The notes under the pieces were generated by a model. That model did not search any database, was not told the origin of the DNA, and saw only the letters and a list, made by a program, of their open reading frames with translations. A stretch of DNA of 9,590 nt from SAR202 cluster bacterium. Its GTDB lineage: Bacteria > Chloroflexota > Dehalococcoidia > UBA3495. The position numbers were made by a program, and so were the translations under genes. Location: the NCBI GenBank assembly GCA_009392075.1, contig VFHG01000377.1:1-9590 (forward strand). The letters are read 5' to 3'. Position 1 is the first letter of the stretch, and every line of letters begins with the position of its first letter. Below, piece after piece: positions 1 to 5,535 of this stretch.

Positions 1-19
1 CTTTAGTTTCCTCGGCCAT
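1..19 (-). CDS. 5' end of an unidentified minus-strand gene (partial)
   Basis: Only the first six codons lie in the window: an ATG at 19-17, reading Met-Ala-Glu-Glu-Thr-Lys before the left edge. The start is supported by a strong Shine-Dalgarno sequence on the minus strand (TAAGGAG, complement of 26-32) six nucleotides upstream. Nothing can be said about function from six residues. The gene is divergent from the methyltransferase-like gene to its right, so any promoter for it should lie within 33-186. The Shine-Dalgarno match and spacing are seen directly; that a real gene continues to the left is inference. Confidence 0.6.
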
Positions 20-186
20 GTTTCGCTCCTTAATTGGTTCTAGAGTTTGGTTTCAACTTAGATCCAGTGCGCAAATTGTAATGGCTGTAAGTCCGCGCCA
101 CCAGCGGGCCGGCACACAGGAGGAGGGCCGTGGTACAATTCGCCGGAGCCGCCGGGGCACGCTGATTCGGGCGGTTTGGAGGCCTT
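20..186. promoter_or_regulatory. Divergent intergenic region with weak promoter-like sites
   Basis: This 167-nt region separates the minus-strand gene at the left edge from the plus-strand methyltransferase-like gene, so it should hold promoters in both directions. On the plus strand, TGGTACAAT at 131-139 resembles an extended -10 element, but no -35 match lies at the right distance. On the minus strand, TACAAT (complement of 75-80) is a possible -10, again without a clear -35. A tiny frame at 130-165 (GTG, 11 codons, TGA) is preceded by a purine-rich AGGAGG tract. It overlaps the plus-strand -10 candidate, so the two readings exclude each other. No terminator or operator was recognised. Confidence 0.3.
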
Positions 187-819
187 ATCGCCGAGCCCGA
201 GATAACACCAGAGTTTTTCCAGCGTGAGGACGAAGAGGATGACGGAATCTTTTACCAGTCTCCGCGCTTGGTTGTCCATATAGACGGAGCGGCCATCGCG
301 GCCATCGGCCAATTCTTCAAGGAACAGATACCGGAGAACTCGGAGATACTGGACCTGATGAGCAGTTGGCGTTCTCATTGGCCCAAGGACCATCCCAAGA
401 AACGGATGGTCGGTCTGGGTTTGAACGACGTTGAGATGCGAGACAATCCGGACCTGGATGGATACGTTGTTCATAACGTGAACAACAATCCGATACTGCC
501 ATTTGAGAATGAAACTTTCGATGCAGTGGTGATCACCGTTTCTGCCCAATACCTGACCAAGCCCATCGATACCTTCCATCAAGTGAACCGTATCCTGCGG
601 CCGGGCGGTGTCTTCATCGTCAGCTTCTCAAACCGGATGTTTCCCACCAAGGCCGTGCTCAATTGGCGCAACTCCACCGACCGGGGCCGGATCGATCTGG
701 TCGGCACCTACATGGAGGAAGCCGAGAATTTCGAGGACATCCAGGCTTCTTTCCTCAACTCTGAGACCAGCCCGCCCGACGACCCGATGTTTGTCGTAAC
801 CAGCCGGAGGCCCCGTTAG
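187..819 (+). CDS. SAM-dependent methyltransferase-like protein, start codon abnormal
   Basis: A class I SAM-methyltransferase-like protein of about 210 residues; substrate unknown. The only conventional start is TTG at 268 (183 aa). However, the frame is open from 166, and the stretch from 187 (AEPEITPEFFQRED, then FYQSPRLVVHID) reads like the conserved N-terminus of this family. GGAGG at 178-182 is followed four nucleotides later by ATC at 187, so I place the start there: either a rare non-AUG start or an ATG changed by mutation or sequencing error. Counted from 187, the SAM-binding part has ILDLMSSW (54-61) in place of the usual glycine-rich motif I, then VGLGLND, DAVVITVS and ILRPGGVFIVSFSNR. 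It is followed by 53 nt and the flavin monooxygenase gene, probably in one transcript. Fold assignment is good; the start and the enzymatic role are uncertain. An upstream in-frame TGA at 163-165 limits further extension. Confidence 0.75.
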   Translation: MAEPEITPEFFQREDEEDDGIFYQSPRLVVHIDGAAIAAIGQFFKEQIPENSEILDLMSSWRSHWPKDHPKKRMVGLGLNDVEMRDNPDLDGYVVHNVNNNPILPFENETFDAVVITVSAQYLTKPIDTFHQVNRILRPGGVFIVSFSNRMFPTKAVLNWRNSTDRGRIDLVGTYMEEAENFEDIQASFLNSETSPPDDPMFVVTSRRPR

Positions 820-832
820 GTGAGATTCAACA

Positions 833-852
833 GGTCCCTTTCCAATGGGACC
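833..852 (+). other. Small intercistronic hairpin
   Basis: GGTCCC (833-838) and GGGACC (847-852) form a perfect 6-bp stem with an 8-nt loop. It sits between the methyltransferase-like stop codon and the Shine-Dalgarno of the flavin monooxygenase (860-865). There is no T tract after it, so it is not a classical terminator. It could be an RNA processing or stability element between two cistrons, or chance. Confidence 0.3.
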
Positions 853-872
853 ATCAACAAAGGAGTATTTCT

Positions 873-1937
873 ATGGATGTTGGAATGATGATGATCTTCT
901 CGAGCTACGGCTGGGAAGACGGGACGGACGGCCAGATGTGGGACGAGGAACTTCGCCTCGCCGATCTCGCCGCCGATCTGGGATTCGATTGCCTGTGGTC
1001 GGCGGAGCACCATTTCAACGACTACTCGTTCGTGCCGGACAACCTCCACCTGATGACCCATCTCGCGGCCAAGTATCCGAATATCGACGTGGGGACAGCC
1101 GCCGTGATCCTTCCCTGGCATGACCCGCTACGGGTCGCGGAGAATGCAGCGGTTCTTGATCTGCTGAGCAACGGCCGGCTCCGGCTCGGGTTCGGGCGTG
1201 GGCTGGCACGGCGCGAATTCGAGACTTTCCGACTCAGCATGGACGAGTCCCGGGGACGGTTCGATGAAGCTGCCCCGATGATCGTTGGAGCCCTCAAAAC
1301 AGGGTTTATCGAGGGCGATGGGCCGTTCTACCCACAGCCCCGAACGGAGTTACGCCCCAGGCCCCAACATTCTTTCGATGGCCGCATCTACGCTGTCGCC
1401 TCGAGCGAGGACTCCATCGTCTCCGCAGCTAAATTGGGTGCCCACATCGTAATGTTCGCCGACCGCCCGTGGGAGATGCGGATGCCGATGATCGACCGCG
1501 GCCGCGCGTTGCACCGTGAATTCCACGGCACGGAACCGCCAAATGTGATGCTTACTGAGTTCGTCATCTGCGGGACTGATCTGGCCCAGTGCGAGGAAGA
1601 AGCACGCCAGTATCAGGGAAAGTTTGTCGAGAGTAATTTCTATCACTATGAATTCCTCGGTGAACACTTCAAGGCAGTGAAAGGCTACGACTCCTATCAG
1701 CAGAAGGCCGAGATCGCCCGCGCCGGCGGTCACGAGGGTGCCGTAGACGGCTTCATGAAAGCGGCGAGTTGGGGCACGCCGGACAAGATCCTGCGTGGTC
1801 TTGAAGAACGCCGGGAACTGCTGGGTGAGTTCGAATGGAACGTCTCTTTCCGCTTCGGTGGTACGCCCTATGATGTCGCGGAGCGGGGGCTGAAGCTTTT
1901 CGCCAAAGAGGTGTTGCCGGTCTTGAAATCCTGGTAA
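873..1937 (+). CDS. LLM class flavin-dependent oxidoreductase (luciferase-like monooxygenase)
   Basis: A cytoplasmic (beta/alpha)8-barrel oxidoreductase of the bacterial luciferase-like family, 354 aa, close to full family length. Such enzymes use reduced FMN (with O2) or F420 to oxidise organic substrates; which cofactor is used here cannot be decided by eye. Visible hallmarks are LADLAADLGFDCLW, then EHHF at residues 45-48; VGTAAVILPWHDPLRVAE starting near 73; LDLLSNGRLRLGFGRG at 95-110; and, near the C-terminus, WGTPDKILRGL at 300-310. The start ATG is preceded by AAGGAG (860-865) at a 7-nt distance. It lies 53 nt after the methyltransferase-like gene and 22 nt before the decarboxylase-like gene, so a three-gene operon is likely. 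No signal peptide is seen. The family call is secure; the substrate is unknown. Confidence 0.93.
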   Translation: MDVGMMMIFSSYGWEDGTDGQMWDEELRLADLAADLGFDCLWSAEHHFNDYSFVPDNLHLMTHLAAKYPNIDVGTAAVILPWHDPLRVAENAAVLDLLSNGRLRLGFGRGLARREFETFRLSMDESRGRFDEAAPMIVGALKTGFIEGDGPFYPQPRTELRPRPQHSFDGRIYAVASSEDSIVSAAKLGAHIVMFADRPWEMRMPMIDRGRALHREFHGTEPPNVMLTEFVICGTDLAQCEEEARQYQGKFVESNFYHYEFLGEHFKAVKGYDSYQQKAEIARAGGHEGAVDGFMKAASWGTPDKILRGLEERRELLGEFEWNVSFRFGGTPYDVAERGLKLFAKEVLPVLKSW

Positions 1938-1959
1938 TTGACCGATTGGCCTCGATTCA

Positions 1960-2943
1960 ATGGACCCGACGAATAAACTGGACCTCAAGATCGCTTTCTG
2001 GGATTACGACCGGACCCGGCCGTTGATGGATGGGAGGATTCGGCCTGAAGGAATCAACCCAGAGATAACCGTCCTCCGTCCGCGTGAGATCTTCCCCCGC
2101 ATGCTCCAAGACCAGGAATTCCACGTCTCCGAGATGTCATTGGCTTCATACGTGATCCTCAAGGCGCGGGAGCAGTGCCCCTTCGTGGCCATCCCCGTGA
2201 TGCTGTCAAAGATATTCCGCCATGACTGTATCTACGTCAGGCCCGATGCCGGAATCAACGAGCCCGCCGACCTGCGGGGCAAGCGGATAGGATTGCCCCA
2301 ATACAGTTCCACTGCCGGAGTTTTCATAAAAGGGCTGGTGCAGCACGAGTACGGGGTGCCACCCACCGAGATAAGCTGGTACATGGGCGGCCAAGATACC
2401 CCCGTTCCCGCTCCTCTAGTCCCTCTGGATTTGCCAGCTGATATCCACCTGGAATTCATACCTGAAGGGAAAACCCTGGAGGGAATGCTGGACGAAGGGG
2501 AGCTAGACGGAATATTCGCCACCTACATCCCCAAGCTCTTCCTTGGCGGCTCGCCGAATATCGTGCGGCTATTCCCCAATTTCAAAGAAGTTGAACAGGA
2601 CTACTACCAGCGGACCGGGATATTCCCCATCATGCACACTGTGGTCATCCGAGAGGACGTACACCAGGAGCACCCCTGGGCGGCGGCAAGCCTGTACGAC
2701 GCATTCACTCAAGCCAAGGACCTGGTGGTCGACCGGCTGTACGACACCGATGCGCTAGCCCTGACTCTCCCCTTCCTTATCGACCATATCGAGGAGACCT
2801 GGAGGACCTTTGGTTCCGATTATTGGTCCTACGGTGTGGAGTTGAACCGGCCCGCCTTGGAAGCCCTCACCCAATACGTGGTGGACCAAGGTCTGGCGCC
2901 GCGGGTGGTTAGGGTCGAGGAGCTATTTCCGGAAATAACTTAA
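1960..2943 (+). CDS. 4,5-dihydroxyphthalate decarboxylase-like / PBP2-fold protein
   Basis: A 327-aa protein of the type-2 periplasmic-binding-protein fold that most resembles 4,5-dihydroxyphthalate decarboxylase (Pht5-like). Database pipelines often label such proteins 'ABC transporter substrate-binding protein'. Visible family features are the LKIAFWDYDRTRPLMDGRI opening (residues 9-27), FHVSEMSLASYV (54-65), FVAIPVMLSKIFRHDCIYVR (75-94), INEPADLRGKRIGLPQYSSTAG (about 99-120), ISWYMGG (138-144), ELDGIFATYIPKLF (181-194) and TGIFPIMHTVVI (219-230). There is no signal peptide or lipobox, and no permease or ATPase gene nearby, so a cytoplasmic enzyme is more likely than a transport receptor. 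The ATG at 1960 has no clear Shine-Dalgarno, so translation may depend on the flavin monooxygenase 22 nt upstream. True substrate and catalytic activity are inference. Confidence 0.85.
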   Translation: MDPTNKLDLKIAFWDYDRTRPLMDGRIRPEGINPEITVLRPREIFPRMLQDQEFHVSEMSLASYVILKAREQCPFVAIPVMLSKIFRHDCIYVRPDAGINEPADLRGKRIGLPQYSSTAGVFIKGLVQHEYGVPPTEISWYMGGQDTPVPAPLVPLDLPADIHLEFIPEGKTLEGMLDEGELDGIFATYIPKLFLGGSPNIVRLFPNFKEVEQDYYQRTGIFPIMHTVVIREDVHQEHPWAAASLYDAFTQAKDLVVDRLYDTDALALTLPFLIDHIEETWRTFGSDYWSYGVELNRPALEALTQYVVDQGLAPRVVRVEELFPEIT

Positions 2944-3007
2944 TGGGCCGCCACATCCGGTCTATCCCTTCTCCTTACGCACCCAAGCTGTTGCCTTTAA
3001 CCGCTTG

Positions 3008-3043
3008 CCCTCACCCTAACCCTCTCCCGGTCCAGGAGAGGGG
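3008..3043. repeat. REP-like GC-rich intergenic repeat with hairpin between convergent genes
   Basis: The segment begins CCCTCACCCTAA and continues into an 8-bp perfect stem, CCCTCTCC (3020-3027) pairing with GGAGAGGG (3035-3042), across a 7-nt loop. From memory, this sequence type (CCCTCACCCTAACCC.. followed by an inverted GGGAGAGGG) is a dispersed intergenic repeat in many unrelated bacterial genomes, and often creates spurious reading frames with the peptide PHPNPLP, as it does here at about 2943-3167. It lies between two genes that converge, so it may serve as a bidirectional transcription barrier. There is no T tract, so it is not a canonical intrinsic terminator. The rest of 2944-3057 shows nothing else recognisable. 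Confidence 0.6.
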
Positions 3044-3057
3044 ATTGCTGTTTCTGC

Positions 3058-4380
3058 CTATTTCATTGCAGGCTGTATCGTTGCGGCGCCCTGAGGCAGT
3101 GGGCCGGGCGGCGTGGCGGTCAAGACCATCACCGCAGCGAAGGCCACGATTATTCCGAAGACGGTGAAGGGTGTCTCATATCCGCCGGTCGAGTCGAACA
3201 TGAACCCGGCGATGATCGGTCCAATGGCTTGCCCGCCGATCTGTGCGGGTAGGGTTAGCCCCCGGATGCTTCCCAGGTACAGCCTGCCGTAGTAGTCGGC
3301 CCAGGTGAGGCGCAACAGCAGATGGACCCCACCGACGCCGAACCCCAGCAGAAATCCCATGGGTATTCCGGTGGAAAGTGAATCACTGTATCCGGTGCCG
3401 ATGGCGCCCACGGACATGGCCACCGCCGCCGCCGATAATAGAAACCTTAAAGGTATTCGCCGTGCCCAGAACGACCAGAAAAGCCCGCCGGGCACCTGCC
3501 CGAAGGCGAAGGTGCTGGCGGTTAAGGCGGCCAGGTGGGTGGGCACGCCCTGGCCGATGTAATGGGGCACTTGGTGCAGACTGACACCTGACTGGACCAT
3601 GAACCCCATCACCGAGAATAAGGCCAACATCCAGAAAGCCCTGGTGGCCAGTGCCTGGCGCACCGTGTAGTTGGATTCGGTGTTTCGATCTGGAACGGGT
3701 CTACCGGTGGCGGCGCTCTCATCTTGAGGCTGGGGTTTCTTCTCTGGATCGATCTCCAGTCCCATGTCCTCGGGACGGCGGGACATCAGAATCAATATCG
3801 GGATGATACCGGTGCTGATGGTGAAGATGCCCAGGGCCAGCCAGGCTGTCCGCCAACCCCATCCGTCGATCAAGACCTGGGCGATGACGGGAAAGATGGT
3901 GAGGCCGATGCCCTGGATTATCCCCATGTAGGCCAGCGCTGTGGGCCGGCGGCGAATGAACCAGTTACTGACCGCCGTTGACGTGCCCAACTCCAGTGGG
4001 CTGGAGAACGCAGCCCGACCTGGGACGTACATGGCGTAGAAGGACCAGACCGGAGAGGTCAGCGAGAGGCCGATCGCGCAGGCGCCCACGACCGCCGAGG
4101 AAGCTGATAGCAACACGCCGGAGCCGTACCGGTCGATCAATCTGCCGGCGAAGGGCGAGACCAACAGACCGAAGAGGGCGCCCAAGCTCACGGCGCCGGA
4201 GAACTGCCCTCTAGACCAACCGAACTCCTCGGTCATGGGTACGACGAAGACTGAAAGGGTGGCTACAGACATCACCGCGCGCGCCCCAAAGCTGGGCACG
4301 GAGGCAACGGCCAAGATCACCCAGCCGTAGTAGAAGGGCAGCCGCTGCGCCAGCCGGGCGCGCAGCCCTGCGAAGTTCAA
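3058..4380 (-). CDS. MFS transporter (monocarboxylate/oxalate-formate-type)
   Basis: A 440-aa inner-membrane major facilitator with about 12 predicted hydrophobic helices. Typical features are FYYGWVIL at the start of helix 1 (residues 16-23), the motif-A-like GRLIDRYG between helices 2 and 3 (79-86), RRPEDMGL after helix 6 (201-208), a hydrophilic central loop (about 207-240), and WADYYGRLYLGSIRGL in the second half (360-375). The YYGWVI opening and RPEDMGL loop are common in monocarboxylate and oxalate/formate-type carriers, so an organic acid is a reasonable but unproven substrate. The only possible start in frame is TTG at 4380, because a stop lies just upstream (4395-4393); no Shine-Dalgarno precedes it. 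It follows the AhpD-like gene by 54 nt on the same strand and is probably the last gene of that operon, ending at the hairpin near 3020-3042. Confidence 0.92.
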   Translation of the reverse strand: MNFAGLRARLAQRLPFYYGWVILAVASVPSFGARAVMSVATLSVFVVPMTEEFGWSRGQFSGAVSLGALFGLLVSPFAGRLIDRYGSGVLLSASSAVVGACAIGLSLTSPVWSFYAMYVPGRAAFSSPLELGTSTAVSNWFIRRRPTALAYMGIIQGIGLTIFPVIAQVLIDGWGWRTAWLALGIFTISTGIIPILILMSRRPEDMGLEIDPEKKPQPQDESAATGRPVPDRNTESNYTVRQALATRAFWMLALFSVMGFMVQSGVSLHQVPHYIGQGVPTHLAALTASTFAFGQVPGGLFWSFWARRIPLRFLLSAAAVAMSVGAIGTGYSDSLSTGIPMGFLLGFGVGGVHLLLRLTWADYYGRLYLGSIRGLTLPAQIGGQAIGPIIAGFMFDSTGGYETPFTVFGIIVAFAAVMVLTATPPGPLPQGAATIQPAMK

Positions 4381-4434
4381 AGCAGGAGGCCGCTAGAGCT
4401 GATGCCCAGTGTCAAAACCATATAATTGGCAGGC

Positions 4435-5028
4435 CTATTCCTGGGGCAATGGGTCTCCCAAAACATGCATCAACCGGTTGGCCCAACCGAACAGCGACGC
4501 CGACAGCACCAGGTCCAGCACCTCGCCCATGCTGAGCCCGTTCTCGATCAACCGCTCCACATCGGCCCTGTTCGCCTCCGACGGGCACTGTGAAAGTTTG
4601 GTGGCGAACTCCAACAGGGCGTTTATACGGGGCTCAGTCTCGGCGTCAACACTGCCCGCGAAGATGCTTTCGGTCAGAGACTCATCCTTGGTCAGTTCGT
4701 TGTACCGATTGGCATGGACCGCGGCGCAGTAGATGCACTGGTTGACCACCGAGGCCGCCACGGCGCCCAACTCAGTCTCGGCACGGGACAGTCCGCCCCG
4801 GCCGTACATGATGCCGTTGAATAGGGGCGTGCGCTGCTGCAGCGTTTCCGGGTCCAGCGCCAAGACCAGGGTGTACTCGCCGATCTTGGTGTTGGAGACC
4901 GTTACTTTCATGGCGTCCAGTTGCTCATCAGTGGCATTATGGAGTTCAACGGGCGTTACGCGGGGTTGCCAATGGGGAACGACGGTGGTGAAATTTTTGA
5001 TCGGTTCGCCAGGGATCGGCTCGCTCAT
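4435..5028 (-). CDS. AhpD-type CMD-domain protein (peroxidase-related, Avi_7169-like)
   Basis: A 197-aa carboxymuconolactone decarboxylase/alkylhydroperoxidase-domain protein. The segment ETELGAVAASVVNQCIYCAA through H105 carries E86, C98, C101 and H105. Their spacing (E-x11-C-x2-C-x3-H) is that of the AhpD active site, so thiol peroxidase or disulfide chemistry is plausible. Flanking signatures (LFNGIMYGRGGLSRAE at 69-84, SASLFGWANRLMHVLG at 176-191) match, from memory, the 'alkylhydroperoxidase domain protein, Avi_7169 family' (TIGR04030). The ATG overlaps the stop of the upstream CMD gene (ATGA at 5028-5025), and GGAGG (complement of 5033-5037) lies 4 nt before it, which indicates translational coupling. 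The partner gene is of the family usually found next to this one. The electron donor and substrate are unknown. No signal peptide, so cytoplasmic. Confidence 0.9.
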   Translation of the reverse strand: MSEPIPGEPIKNFTTVVPHWQPRVTPVELHNATDEQLDAMKVTVSNTKIGEYTLVLALDPETLQQRTPLFNGIMYGRGGLSRAETELGAVAASVVNQCIYCAAVHANRYNELTKDESLTESIFAGSVDAETEPRINALLEFATKLSQCPSEANRADVERLIENGLSMGEVLDLVLSASLFGWANRLMHVLGDPLPQE

Positions 5029-5513
5029 GCTACCTCCGCCATCAGCCGCAGGCCGGCGACCACTCGTATCTGGTAGCTGACAAAAGCAATCAGCTCCGAT
5101 AGCCGGACGATGTCTGCATCGTCGAGACCGGCTGTGCGCAGCGCCAAGACATCGTCAGCCGTGGCCTCTTTGGGGTTGAGGGTTACCAGGTCCGTATGCC
5201 GGAGGATGGCTTTAGCCCTGGCGTCGTCTCCGCCGTCAAACTCGGTGTTGGCGAATGACTGGCTGCCGACCCCGAACATGGTCTCATAATGCCGTGCCAG
5301 GACGGACTCATTGTTCCGCTTGGCGATCCGGCAAGCCAGACCGGCCCGTTCGGCGTGGTTCAACCCGCCGGGTTGGTTGGGCCGGAGGGACGCGTCATGG
5401 GAGTTCTCCGTCAGCTCCAGGATATCGCTGCGCAGGGCCAGAGCGCCCTTCAGCGGGCTGCTTTTTGTGATTCCGGCCACCTTGGCGACTACGGTCTCGA
5501 ATATATCCAACAT
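5025..5513 (-). CDS. CMD-domain protein lacking catalytic cysteines (Avi_7170-like)
   Basis: A 162-aa all-helical protein of the carboxymuconolactone-decarboxylase-like fold. The C-terminal part, HTDLVTLNPKEATADD (106-121) through LSELIAFVSYQIRVVAGLRL (138-157), resembles, from memory, the 'CMD domain protein, Avi_7170 family' (TIGR04029), normally encoded beside or fused to an Avi_7169-type AhpD protein. It has one cysteine (C61) and no CxxC, so it cannot do AhpD-type redox chemistry alone and may be a structural or substrate-binding partner of the next gene, whose start overlaps its stop by 4 nt. The ATG at 5513 is only 1 nt from GGAGG (complement of 5515-5519). The next codon is TTG, at a 4-nt distance, so translation may start one codon later. 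It lies 22 nt after the ThDP enzyme in the same operon. Confidence 0.85.
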   Translation of the reverse strand: MLDIFETVVAKVAGITKSSPLKGALALRSDILELTENSHDASLRPNQPGGLNHAERAGLACRIAKRNNESVLARHYETMFGVGSQSFANTEFDGGDDARAKAILRHTDLVTLNPKEATADDVLALRTAGLDDADIVRLSELIAFVSYQIRVVAGLRLMAEVA

Positions 5514-5535
5514 GCCTCCAGGTAATTTGGTCTGG

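Noticed and set aside
58..582. 174-codon minus-strand open frame
   Set aside because: It is antisense to the methyltransferase-like gene, whose plus-strand reading shows clear SAM-methyltransferase motifs; no domain is visible in the minus reading.
1350..1988. 212-codon minus-strand open frame
   Set aside because: Antisense to the luciferase-like monooxygenase, which has unmistakable family motifs and a good ribosome binding site.
1960..2943. ABC transporter substrate-binding protein as the function of this gene
   Set aside because: No signal peptide or lipobox, and no permease or ATPase in the window; the motifs fit the 4,5-dihydroxyphthalate decarboxylase branch better.
2943..3167. 74-codon plus-strand frame starting at the end of the decarboxylase-like gene
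   Set aside because: It is created by the intergenic hairpin repeat (PHPNPLP peptide) and then runs antisense through the transporter's 3' end.
4411..4416. TTGACA (-35 consensus) on the minus strand before the transporter
   Set aside because: The sequence 15-18 nt downstream is GC-rich with no -10-like hexamer.
4421..4426. Perfect TATAAT on the plus strand
   Set aside because: No matching -35 at the right spacing and no plus-strand gene downstream; likely chance in an AT-rich gap.
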